Part shown: piece by piece, positions 22,330 through 32,944 of the stretch
Layout: each line of letters starts with the position of its first letter
Numbering within the stretch: position 1 is the first letter of the stretch
Position numbers and translations under genes: made by a program
The notes under the pieces: model-generated
Database searches by the model: none
What the model was told of the DNA's origin: nothing
Seen by the model: the letters and a program-made list of their open reading frames with translations, nothing else
Origin: Sisyra terminalis
Taxonomy: Eukaryota > Arthropoda > Insecta > Neuroptera > Sisyridae
NCBI GenBank assembly: GCA_958496175.1
Contig: OY292277.1
Location: forward strand, 44,341,050-44,405,049
Length of the DNA stretch: 64,000 nucleotides
Reading direction: 5' to 3'

Positions 22330-22625
22330 AAAGGTAAAAATAAATTTATGATGAACTGATGAACTTGATGAACTGAATCTTCATAGCGATTGCACCAACA
22401 ATATTAAGGCAATATTTGCTAATTAATGAGAATCATAAACTATCTAGCTATGCATCAAAGTGAGGGATGCAATTTTGTTTACAATGTGGTAGTATAGAAC
22501 ACCCCTCCCTTTGATGTACAACTAGATAGCTAACGATTCTCACAAAATGGGCTAATACCCTCTAAATATCGATGGTGCAATCGCTATGAAGATTCAGTTC
22601 ATAAAATTATTTTTTACCTTTTAAA
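22330..22625. mobile_element. Short inverted-repeat element (MITE or foldback)
   Basis: GAACTGAATCTTCATAGCGA (22370 on) and TCGCTATGAAGATTCAGTTC (ending 22600) are perfect inverted copies. The pairing extends outward to GGTAAAAA/TTTTTACC and inward through ATGAGAATC/GATTCTCAC and TAGCTA words. The left arm has an extra short triplication of GATGAACT. No protein and no certain target duplication. Confidence 0.7.
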
Positions 22626-22639
22626 CAGGATTTTATTAA

Positions 22640-24925
22640 TAAAACTGAGACTTTAAAGTATTTTAATTTTTTCCTTTTAAGTCTTTCAATATAATCTAAT
22701 TATCAATTGTCTCAACTTTGAGCTAACTAATTGTTGTCATTTCTTTCAACTTTCATTTTGATTGTCATTAAATTGACTCACTTTTACATGAGCCTGTGAA
22801 GGTAGGAAACCGGATTTTTTTTCAAAGTTAAATATTTAATTAAAGTAGAAATACTAGATGGTTATTTTTAGTTTTTACGACGGATTCATGCATTGTCATG
22901 GAGAATAAACAGGTGTGCCAAAATTCAGCACGATAAAGTGCTGGAAAGTAGGTGAAAATTAGATTATAAATTCTGTACCTTTCAAATTAACAACAAAAGT
23001 ACCTAATATAAGTGAAGTAAAACATAATTAAACCAAATAGAACTTCATACTAATAAAAAACAAGGAAACCAATAGACTAATATTTGTTGTGAAAGAAAAA
23101 TCGAATAAATCTTAAGGCTCCTAGATTTGCTTCAAACTGGAACCTGAATACTTCAATTGAAACTTTGGGTACTCAAGGCTGAGAACCATAAAGAAAATTG
23201 GTGCTAACCAGAAAATTTAAGGCAGTGTCCATTTTCTTTTATTACTAAGATAATATAATGAATTTAAAAGTTGTACCAGTACTTTACTAATGGAATCTGC
23301 TTATTATTTTGCACAAAACACATGGAAAATTCAAAGAAAATTTTAGATTTTGATACCTGTAAATATAACACATTCTTAATATGATTTCAAAGGAAATTAC
23401 GCGCTTTTTTGGGTACAAAAAAGTTCCTTATTCCATGTTATTTTTGAATAAACTAGATGGCAATTACGTACTACTAAATACAAATTAAAAATCGATATTT
23501 TTGCATCCAAAAATGGTATCTAAAAGTTATAACATCTCGGTAAACTGAATTTTGAATCTCATTTCAATAGAAACTCATTTCAATTTATGGTTAATAAAAT
23601 TGGCCGGATACTCAAATATTTGGAAATTCTACCGAAAAAAAATATACTTTTTGAAAAGATATAACTATGAAAAGCATCCGTTTATTCATCAAAGCTTCCA
23701 TTTATTGAATTCCCAGTTACAAAATAGTGGGCGTTTCGTATCGCAGTAATTTGCAATAAATCGTTTTTGCAGATAAAGCCGGTAAATGCTCTAATGAATG
23801 GAAATTAATATTTCAGACTAATTAAACTCATTCGTGAGCTACTAATCTAAACGCCTCACATTTAACACTGACAGATAGTAAATTAAAGCGTAACTTTAAT
23901 CAGCTTTGACTAATTACATCTCTTACTACTATTAGCCAATAATGAGGATTAGGTCTTCTCTACAATGCAGGCGAGTACTATGCAAGTATACGTAACAATA
24001 GCAAGGAAAATTATAAAATGTAATAATTTATTGAAAAAATGGCGGAAATAAATTGTGGGTAACAACCAAAAATCATCTAAATGTAAAATGGAGATAATTG
24101 AATTTGGGAATCTTTTATAGCCAAAGTAGTCAGGAGAAATGTAAAATCAAAGCAAACATCATTTGCAGACATTTTAGAAAAATAATTTTCCTTTGTGGAC
24201 AAAATATATTCTTGTCGCAATACAAGAATATATGAAAATCAGCTTTTATGGAATACAAGGAAATACATTGTTGTTTTAAGTTAAACTAAAAAATAAAAAA
24301 GGTCCGATTTTCTGTACATGGAGTTTTCACGTATATGGAACTTGAAAGAATAGGACTGTTGGTTATGTTCATTAGACGATGATATAACATTAATTAATAT
24401 AATTCTTGTCGCGTTGCAATTGCATGTTCGATGTATGAAAAACATCACTCAATGAATACTTAACTGCCAGCTATTCATCTCATATAAAAATAAGACTAAA
24501 AATTAATTCAATTGGGAAAGTGGAAATGGAAACTTGCACTAATGACCTCGACGCCTCAGCATCACCATACTGTTATTATTGCATTTAATTGCCAATTGAG
24601 TTGAACATATATAAGACTGGTAAATAATTTTTAATTAAATACAATTTTATACTTTTGGTCTACTAACTTTATAATTTGTTCTATATAATTTTAATATAAA
24701 AGAAATATTCAATTTCAACTCTAAAACGACCTACGTTTGAAAGTTTGCTGATATAACCAAATCAGGAAAATCGAAAATTTAAATAAAACTTTTTCTACTA
24801 TTGTAATTTCCAAAAATGATACTATTTTGCCTTAAGATAAGAGAGGTGTGAAAATTTTGTCTTACGTAATCAATCTCTGGCTTATAGATAATAAAACTTT
24901 TCCTTATAAAATTGTATTTCTGATA
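22640..24925. other. AT-rich stretch with no recognised gene
   Basis: No exon, array or terminal repeat could be supported. Confidence 0.4.
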
Positions 24926-24943
24926 AAAAATATTTGTATTTTT

Positions 24944-25167
24944 ATTTATTTTTAGTAGGATAGTGGACAAGAAAGGATGTAGATCCATGTACTAATTATT
25001 AATTTTGCGATACGTTTCGGTTTTAAGACCGAATAGTACAATAATAATATAATTTATAATTTACAATAATAATTTATAATTAGTACATGAATCTTCATCC
25101 TTTCTTATCCACTATCCTACTAAAAATAAATAAAATTATGTAAAATATGGACACAACCAATTTATTG
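24944..25167. mobile_element. Inverted-repeat element, family F1 copy B, with 15-bp TSD
   Basis: It shares the TAGTAGGATAGTGG arms and the ACACAACCAATTTATTG tail of copy A but has lost most of the middle, including CTGATGA. A 15-bp direct repeat aatatttgtattttt flanks it exactly (24929-24943 and 25168-25182). This length exceeds that of cut-and-paste families present here and fits target-primed retroposition as in Penelope-like or LINE elements. Confidence 0.75.
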
Positions 25168-25189
25168 AATATTTGTATTTTTTTATTCC

Positions 25190-28100
25190 ATTCGATAACA
25201 ACCAAAAATCACAAGTAAACTTTAAAAGTTGTGTAAGACCTGTGAATTCTAAGATTCACTAGCGAAGAGTGGAATTACGAAGAAGATATCATTAACAACA
25301 ATCGTAGTATCTTTTTCCTCTATAATCCATTATATATTTATTTGTAATATAAATACAAATAGTATTTACGTTCCAGTGCATTAATTTTTAACGAAGGTTA
25401 TACCATCCTGATTCCATAGGCGTTTTTAGGTAATGAGGCCAGTTATTTTCAATTTATTTTACGACAGCTACCATTAAAGCAATAGTACTACTAGCGATAG
25501 TAGTAATACTATTAAAGCTACACAACAATTATTTGCTTTGGGAGAAAAGTGATGAAATATAAAAAAAAATATAGAAGGAATAATTCTTGTTGGTATTCAA
25601 ATTTTTCTTCAACACAAATTTCCTAAGTTTTCAAACCAAACTTCATATTTTCCCTGCATTCATAAAAAAAAATCTCGGACTAAAAATTTTGATGAATTTT
25701 GCTATAAAAGATTGCGAAATAAAATCAAACGACCTTATGGTTTTTCGCTTATATTTTATTGAATTGATTAAAAGTAATTTCTATATCTTTTTCAATCTAA
25801 ATACGAATCAAGCTATAATGAAGTTCAAACCTTCCTTAACTTTCTTAGTTTATTCTCTGACCCAATAAAATTTGCCAATTTCGGCAAAGTCGCCGACTTT
25901 CTTGATTTTCCAGGCCGCCCGAATCGCCTTGTAGTCGAGTGATTTTCATCAAATTCCGGAATTAAGTAGAATTTTTTTTATAAAAATTTGTTTTTTTTTG
26001 TCAATTTTGTAGTATTTGTATAAGTTACCAGTATTGTGGTCCCCAAAATAAAATTATTTTAGACGAATATAAAGATGATTTATAATTTTGAAATTAAGGG
26101 AAAGGTTTTTATAGACTATATCGTCATTGAATCGTGTTTTCATAGTTCGATAATGATCAAAAAATTTGGACCCTAACATTATTATTGTTACGTTAATATA
26201 ATACTCCTCTAAAAAGTGTTATTTGTTGTCCTGTACCGTCAAAATGAACTACTTTTACTCATCTCTACATTGTACTTAAGCATTAATTTTCACTAAAATC
26301 ACTATGAATGATGTTTTCTCATTTTTAAACAAGAAAAATGATGAATTTAAGGATTAAATAAGCAAAAAAATAAAGAAAAGTCAATTTCGATTAGATTAAA
26401 TCAAATTCGTAACTAATTTTATTGAAAAATTGTTGATTTAGACGTTCAAAAATGTGCTAATCTCAAGTTAGGGTATAGTAAGGGAATGATTTTCAAGGTA
26501 CTATTTATTTATTATTCTATAGATACATAGACTAATAGGCCTATGTACCCAGTATAGTACTATGCAAATCCAGGCCTATGAACGGGTGTTTTGTAACACC
26601 CCTATAGGTGCATACTTTGTAAGTATATCCTTATGTATCCTGGTGAAGTAAATAAAACATATGCATAAGGCTCAAAAGTTATAACCAACACCATAAGCCA
26701 AAATCGTGTTCTTTTCAAAAAATAAAAATACCATCATAGGTCGCTTATATTTAAATAAAAACCTAAAGGAAAAGAATTTCGATATTTCATGGGAATTTCC
26801 CAGTTCCTTAAACATACACTAGCGCCCTCGGTGTTTTTTCGGACCAACTAAATTCCTTGTAAAACTGAATAATGCAATAATTAATTACTAATAATAAAGC
26901 AATGTCTTTATACCTTCTTTTTTTGTATTTAAAAAAACGAATGTTGAACGTCCAAAGTAATTTCTCACTTATTAAATTAAAGGTCATTCATTAATTACCT
27001 ATGATATTTCGGGGGCGTTTAAGAGATGAGAATTTTCATACTTTTCCTTTTCGCACTCACAAAAAATATATTAATTTGTCATATTAAGAGTAGAAAGGGA
27101 ATTTAAATTGGCAAAACTTTCCTTATGAAAATTATGAACGTTCAAGGTGTTTTGTAGGTCAGAAATCCAAATTTGGTTCAATAGTGCGTGAAATTTTGCA
27201 TATACATTTGTGACTTGGTTCTAAAAGGGCCAAAGTCAAAAATGCTAATACCGAGAAAAAAATATTGCAAGATATTTGATAATTATATAATAATAACATT
27301 GGCAGACATAACGGAAATACAACCTATTTTAGTTTGTTATTAGACATTGGCCTTTGTAGAATTCAAGATTTACTAAATTAGAAACTTTTGGTATAAATAA
27401 CACAAAATTAGAAAAAAAATAATTGGTTCATTTAAACCAAGCCACCGATATCTTTGCAGACTTGTAGTATTAGAAAATCAATGTCATTTTTGTTAATTAG
27501 TAGGATTCACAATCTCTACAAGCGATTTGCTAAATAAAAGATGATTGTTTTATAATTATATGATGTAAAATAAATTCATGTTTCTGGTAATGAGAAACGT
27601 ATTATAAGCAAATTAAATTGAAAACTCTTCAGTACTTTTTCTTGAAAGTTTTAAGGATGATTATGTAATTAGGATTATAGTCATTTATATATGTTTTACG
27701 CCAGAAGTCCTCATTTTTTTTGACTAAATGTTTATTCAATGACAGGCATAAATAATTTTTAAGGAGAATTTATAATTATATGCAAGCTGGGCTAAGAAGT
27801 CGAAGTTGCAGCCGAAAAAAATATGTTAAATACAGTACCATAATTACTTTTAGTTAAGTTTTCAGTTAAGAACACCGTATTCTTTGCTCTTAGGGTCGGT
27901 ACTTTCACTCATGAATAGACAAACTATATCCGTAAGATTGCAACTTAATAGATGAAAATTTATCTGTCAGATAATTCCTGCACATATCACAGTCCTTAAG
28001 TGGAAATACGCATGTTTTCTCTATTCTCCGGTTAAAATTATATCGAGACGATAAATGTTACTATCTAGATGTGAAAATACCAACCCTTAATGATATAAAC

Positions 28101-28435
28101 TTGCGTTTAAAATGGTGCTTAATTGTAGTGACTTATGATCAAAAAATAGAACCCTTAGTTATATTTCATACTATATTATAATGTAGAATAGGCTGGAATC
28201 AGAGCTGGAGTCAAATGTAAAACTAATTTAGTTTAGTTCTCCAGCCCTAAACTAAAGAATAATAAATTTAAATATCTCTAATTATGTTACCACAGTGGTG
28301 GATGAATTTTATAAGATCTGCGCACACCAAAGTGCCCACGGGCACAGGGTTATCAATTTCTGGTTCAAGGGATACTTAGTTAATGAAATTTGAAATACTT
28401 AGTACTTATAATATATAAAACTTTCATGAAAAACT
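25190..28435. other. Probable aPKC intron, no other gene recognised
   Basis: Downstream of the exon 2 donor on the minus strand no further aPKC exon (linker, C1 zinc finger or kinase) is recognisable. A 93-residue plus-strand frame at 25587-25865 is AT-driven and not like a known family. Confidence 0.4.
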
Positions 28436-28438
28436 CAC

Positions 28439-28559
28439 CGTGAATTGTAAGATCGGAATCTCGGTTAAGTTCGTATAATCGGACAGCTTCATCTAATTCA
28501 AGTTGCGTGGTTAACATACACGGATCGCCTTCTTCGTCGACCCATTTCATAGTAAAGAT
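28439..28559 (-). CDS. aPKC: Atypical protein kinase C, second PB1-coding exon
   Basis: This 121-nt exon sits between a CAG acceptor (after 28559) and a GTGAGT donor (28433-28438). It encodes 40 residues from [13 protein letters not shown] to RDSDLTIH and ends in phase 1. The acidic stretch DEEGDP with the following [12 protein letters not shown] is the OPCA motif of the PB1 domain, by which aPKC binds Par-6. Together with the preceding exon it completes the PB1 fold. aPKC is the polarity kinase of the Par complex at the apical cortex. The pseudosubstrate, C1 and kinase parts are not visible in the window. Confidence 0.95.
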
Positions 28560-28612
28560 CTGAAAGACAAATATGCTTATTTTTCTATAATTGGCTGTTT
28601 AAAATTTATTAC

Positions 28613-28774
28613 TTGATCGGGAACAAAGCGACAAATTTCCCTCATTTCTTGACTAAGTTGATCGATTGTGATGTCCGGATCGATATAAGTAATCATTACT
28701 TCTCCATGATAAACGGTTTTCACTCGAATATCGGAACTGTTAGCAGTTCCTTCAGGCACTAGCGGTGTAGGCAT
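28613..28774 (-). CDS. aPKC: Atypical protein kinase C, first coding exon (PB1 N-terminal half)
   Basis: The ATG at 28774 opens 54 codons (MPTPLVPEG, then SSDIRVKTVYHGEVMITYID) ending FVPDQ at a GTAATA donor (28607-28612), phase 0. It joins in frame to exon 2, giving FVPDQ-IFTMKW as in aPKC proteins. The segment with RVKT carries the basic face of the PB1 domain. The 5' untranslated part seems to start at 28828, just after a good acceptor (pyrimidine tract ending TTTATAG with CTGAT upstream), so at least one non-coding exon lies further upstream. Confidence 0.95.
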
Positions 28775-28845
28775 TTTTTAAGTACAAATGGCCAGTAATA
28801 CTGGTAGTAATTCGGACGGACGATAAATCTATAAAGAAAGAACAT
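28775..28845 (-). promoter_or_regulatory. aPKC 5' untranslated segment with probable 3' splice site
   Basis: On the minus strand GAGCTGATAT (possible branch site) is followed by TGTTCTTTCTTTATAG and then 54 untranslated bases up to the ATG. The transcription start is therefore probably upstream of 28.9 kb, maybe beyond the NUDT8-type gene. Confidence 0.45.
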
Positions 28846-29267
28846 ATATCAGCTCAGGTTGATAAATATTTGTTAATATGATTCATATTAGGTGTGATGA
28901 GATTTTACCTAATAGTATATAACCTATATTAAATGAATTGCAACATGAATGTTTCATTCGTTTGTGGCAAAACGTAGAAAGTTAAAACTTTTATAAAGTT
29001 TAAATAAATAAAAAAAGCTAGAAACTATAAAAACTTACACAAAAATTTAAAAAGAAAAAAAAACAAATTTGAACTAAACAAAATACATTGGGACGTGACA
29101 TAAGCGTCAAGTAGGCTAGTACCAACATAAAAGTTACCAACTTCTAACTTCTGTAAACTTCACACAAGTGAAATTCAAAAGTTTAAAAAAAAAATCAAAT
29201 TTATTCAAGTAACAAGTAAATGTTTATAGGACTTTACAAAATACTTTTTAAAATAATCAACAAGTGT

Positions 29268-29273
29268 TTTATT
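29268..29273 (-). terminator. Polyadenylation signal of the Nudix gene
   Basis: Minus-strand AATAAA (plus tttatt) lies 44 bases past the TAA stop, a normal distance for an insect 3' end. Confidence 0.6.
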
Positions 29274-29316
29274 TTTTTAAAATTATAAATATTGTATAAT
29301 GGAGTAAATATAAATA

Positions 29317-30036
29317 TTACTTTTTGGAATTTTGTTGTTTTATATTAACAGAGGGTATAAATTTAGTATTTGATATGTAATGTTTATTGGGAATTAGAGA
29401 TAGGAGTAGGAAGTGGGTCATAACCGCTGTAAGGCCCCAAATCCGATGTCTTTTTGTAAGAAATACAGGCATTGAGTACCCAGCTCGGAACTGGGTGTAA
29501 CGTATATTGCTTGGATCACACAAATCTTTTAATTGAACAGAAAAAACTTCAGCTACTTCGGCTTTGTTTACAACCAATGAATTCAGGGAAATTGGAGTCT
29601 CTATATAGCCAATTACGGGAGTAACCGTTGTCCGGAAACGGGAAGTTATTGTGTTTCCTTCACACCAAATTTGGACGGTATTGGCTGTGATGCCCAATTC
29701 CTCATGGGTTTCTCGTAGCGCCGTTTCGGAAGCGCTTTTCTCGTCTTTATCCTGCATTCCTCCGGGAAAACTCACTTGGGCACCGTGCGATCTTAAATCG
29801 GCCGCGCGTAACGTATATAAGAGTGATAGGGCACCATCTACGTGGCAAATTGGAATTAGCACAGCGGCCGGGCGAGTCGGTACGGCAGAAACCACTTTCG
29901 GTGGACTGATTTTCTGGAATTTTTCTATACATCTTCGCTTATTGCTCTCATTTAAAATATTTTGTGGACTGAACGAGCACATTGCACAAATATGACAATG
30001 TGTCTTCGACACATTCTTTAAGATTGCGGCTTGCAT
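29317..30036 (-). CDS. Nudix hydrolase, NUDT8 / CoA pyrophosphatase type
   Basis: A single-exon frame of 239 residues, close to the human NUDT8 length. Residues about 71-93 (LLYTLRAADLRSHGAQVSFP then GG) form the conserved stretch that precedes the Nudix box in the UPF0035/CoA-diphosphatase subgroup. The box follows with ALRETHEELGI (106-116), whose R-E...E-E residues bind Mg2+. The spacing from GG to RE is one residue longer than in MutT, as in NUDT8. Such enzymes hydrolyse coenzyme A species to 4'-phosphopantetheine and 3',5'-ADP, often in mitochondria or peroxisomes; the substrate here is inferred. AATAAA on the minus strand at about 29268-29273 is a likely poly(A) signal. It is divergent with PSMG2. 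Confidence 0.92.
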   Translation of the reverse strand: MQAAILKNVSKTHCHICAMCSFSPQNILNESNKRRCIEKFQKISPPKVVSAVPTRPAAVLIPICHVDGALSLLYTLRAADLRSHGAQVSFPGGMQDKDEKSASETALRETHEELGITANTVQIWCEGNTITSRFRTTVTPVIGYIETPISLNSLVVNKAEVAEVFSVQLKDLCDPSNIRYTQFRAGYSMPVFLTKRHRIWGLTAVMTHFLLLSLIPNKHYISNTKFIPSVNIKQQNSKK

Positions 30037-30483
30037 TTATTACACAATTAAAAAAAATTTACATTATGTAAAAAGTATTTATTTTTATCACAGAGTTACA
30101 AGAACCAAAATGTCAAATTGACACATGCTGTCACAGTAACGCCACCTAACAAAATATATGAAAATCTTACATTCAAAATTTTTTTTCTCAAAATTTATTA
30201 TTTTCCATATTTCTTTCTTTTGAATCGGAGATTTTTTTAAACCAAATATTTCACGCTTTCAAAAAGGTTGGTTTTTCCTTATTTTACCTTTAAACATAGA
30301 TGACATTTGGTACTTTTACTCCTTTTATTCAAATTATTAAGTTGGAGCTCTGCAATACCGCCTACCATTTGAAAATGACAAACAAATTTGTCATCTAAAT
30401 ACCGCAAAATTTGAGGTTAAAAATTGAATAATTTACGGGTTCCTGATCAAAATATCAATCAACTTAGGTATTACAAACTTACA
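30037..30483. promoter_or_regulatory. Divergent promoter region between Nudix gene and PSMG2
   Basis: Only 447 bp separate the two start codons, which point away from each other, so both promoters must lie here. I see no canonical TATA box at a fixed distance; a TATA-less housekeeping promoter pair is likely. Confidence 0.6.
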
Positions 30484-31233
30484 ATGAACATTAATCTAAT
30501 CAAAGATATTGATTTCAAGGGAAAAACTCTGCTAGTTCCTTCTGTTTCCATCGGAAATGTTGGGCAGCTAAGCATCGATTTGATTGTCACCAATTTACAT
30601 TTGGAAAAGATTGGAACAATTTGGAGTCGAGCAATCATCCCCATTGTTGGTTCAGATCCTTATAATGTAAAGGACGATTCAATAAGTACCGCATGTGAAA
30701 TATACACCCACCCCAAAAGTAACATAGTTGCCATTCAACTTCGTTCAGGAATTTACAACAAATTCGCTCATGAATTTCTCATCGAAATCACAAAATTCAT
30801 TAAAGAAAAACAATTCAACCGAGTTATTATACTAACCAGCTGTTTTTCCTATGAACAACACGCAATATCATCGTCTCCATTCCGCTATTTGGCCAGTGAA
30901 GCAGAACTCAAAGAAAATGCATCAAAATTACAAAGTTTACATTGGTTGGAACTTGAGAAAACCGTCAATGAAATGGGAGAAATCAGTTCCATGTATAGTA
31001 TCAATGGGGGAGGATTTGCGTTGAAACTTTATGAAAATTTAATTGGTAATGGCGTTAACTCATTACTGATTATGAAATATTGTTCCGAAGGTGATAATAT
31101 ACCGGATAGTCTGGCGTTCATCAACTATTTAGATAGTTATCTGAATATGTTTGATGATTCAAGTACAAAAATTTCATTTCCACCGTCGTGGGATCTGTTG
31201 TTTGGGGGGCCACCGCCCGTTGGGATTTATTAA
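30484..31233 (+). CDS. PSMG2: Proteasome assembly chaperone 2
   Basis: From ATG 30484 the frame gives 249 residues starting MNINLIKDIDFKGKTLLVPS. The N-terminal LLVPSVSIGNVGQLSIDLI, the central VAIQLRS and SSPFRYL, and the late SEGDNIPD and PPSWDLLFG are hallmark positions of PSMG2/PAC2. The protein pairs with PSMG1 to hold alpha subunits while the 20S proteasome ring assembles in the cytosol. The frame is open for 20 more codons upstream but without an ATG, so 30484 is the start that aligns with the family. No intron is visible, which is compact for an animal gene. Confidence 0.95.
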   Translation: MNINLIKDIDFKGKTLLVPSVSIGNVGQLSIDLIVTNLHLEKIGTIWSRAIIPIVGSDPYNVKDDSISTACEIYTHPKSNIVAIQLRSGIYNKFAHEFLIEITKFIKEKQFNRVIILTSCFSYEQHAISSSPFRYLASEAELKENASKLQSLHWLELEKTVNEMGEISSMYSINGGGFALKLYENLIGNGVNSLLIMKYCSEGDNIPDSLAFINYLDSYLNMFDDSSTKISFPPSWDLLFGGPPPVGIY

Positions 31234-31279
31234 AAGATTTGATTAAGAAACTGTATATATCTACTAATATTTTATAACA

Positions 31280-31285
31280 AATAAA
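31280..31285 (+). terminator. Polyadenylation signal of PSMG2
   Basis: AATAAA lies 47 bases after the stop codon in the PSMG2 direction. Confidence 0.7.
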
Positions 31286-31329
31286 GAACTCTTTTTTGCA
31301 ATTGTCGTTCATCATTTATTGAGAAATCC

Positions 31330-32665
31330 TAACGAAAACGTCGTGATAACATTCGATTTTCAGAAAATTTTGCATATTTGTAGCAATATGGTAAATGCAC
31401 GTATCAATGTGCAGTCCTAAGAAAATTCATATATTTAACAAATCATTAGTTCAAAGAAAGAAAATTATTTCCCAATTGATTTGTTTACATTATATTTACT
31501 TGCATATCTACTTGTTTCCATTAGAATACACAAACTTAAATGCTAACCATTATAAAAAAAATCATTTTGAGGCAATCAGAAATCATTACATTTAAATTGT
31601 CTTTAATAGCATTAAAATACTTTAAATGGGTTTTTTGAACGTTTAAAATGCTTTTTTTTATCAGAGAAATTACGTAATTATTAAAAAAACATGCCTTTTG
31701 TGAATTTAATCATTTATTCTTTCTCCCGATTGTTCAAACTTTGTTTAGTATATTGCAGTTAACGCAGGACTTATTCTTGACCTATATTACCATATTGACC
31801 TATATTGTGACCTTTTTAATTCATCTTGCCATTGAGTTCAAGTGCGTATTTTTTTGTCTTTTGGATTTGAACCGTTTTTATATGTTATCTTTGATTTGTT
31901 TAAAATTTCCACTACTAAACTAATTTAGAAGTTATTTCATCAAGACTATTGAACAAAAATTTATTCAAATGGATATAAAAAACCGGTTTTGTTATTGAAA
32001 AAAACAAGTTCTTAAATGCTCATAATTAGGTATTATTAATAACGTAAAAAACGAGAATATTGAACAAAAAATGTTGTAAATATAAAATCGGTTTCACAAT
32101 CTTTATGTAATGGGATTTGGATTATCTATCTTCTGTTATTTTCTCACGAGGAGGAAATTATTTTGTGCATCTTAAAAACATTTTACACACAATTTACAAT
32201 ACTAATTGATAGTTCAGAATCGAATACAAACTTGAAAATATGAAACCGATTTATACATTCCTTCTTGAATTCCTACATAAGGTCAGATTTGGACACCTGA
32301 TCTGTTTACAAAATACAAAGAAGTTTTCGCGCCTTTCAAAAGTAGTTGAAAACAATATTTAACTTCCACGATTTTTTAAATCTTTCTACTTAAAATTAAT
32401 AGGTACAGCTTTATTTGGATTTCTGTTTAGAGTAAACTGCTATAAGAAAATAACAATACTCTTTGTTTATACCCATTAGAGGAAAAGCATCCAAATTTAA
32501 GGAAAAAGTAATGGTCGTATGAATTTTATAAGGGAGAAATGAGACAAAAATTTGTTTGTTTTTCGAAAATTTCTTTTTTGTTCCTTCCAATAAGGGTTAA
32601 GTTGATATCTTGATTAGTTTTCCCCCCTGAGCTGGGACGAATTTGAAAAATATCGTTTCGGGAAA
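31330..32665. other. AT-rich stretch with no recognised gene
   Basis: Chance frames only; no repeat boundaries found. Confidence 0.4.
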
Positions 32666-32678
32666 AAAACAATTTAAA

Positions 32679-32927
32679 TTGGTTGTGTCCATAATTTACA
32701 TAATATTATTTATTTTTAGTAGGAAAGTGGACTTAAAGGATGTAAAACCATATACTAATTATTAATTCAGCGACGTTTCGGTCCTTTATTTGACCTTTAT
32801 GAGGCTTTTTATAGATTCTTATCATTAGGCTTCTTAAGAAGCCTGATGAAGGTCAAATAAATTAATAATTAGTATATGGATTTACATCTTTTAAGTTCAC
32901 TTTCCTACTAAAAATAAATAATAAAAT
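32679..32927. mobile_element. Inverted-repeat element, family F1 copy C
   Basis: The left end has GGTTGTGTCCATAATTTAC, the complement of the tail at the right end of copies A and B, followed by the TAGTAGGAAAGTGG arm. The right arm gives CCTGATGAAGGTC and ends TTTCCTACTAAAAATAAATA. The flanks share aatttaaa (32671-32678 and 32928-32935). In the left arm the minus-strand motif reads CTCATAA, stem GGTC/GACC, GAAACGTCGC, so the first core block is mutated; in the right arm the part from the second half of stem II to GTC is deleted. Confidence 0.7.
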
Positions 32928-32944
32928 AATTTAAAGTTTCATAA

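Noticed and set aside
29651..29995. 114-codon plus-strand frame
   Set aside because: Antisense shadow of the Nudix hydrolase gene.
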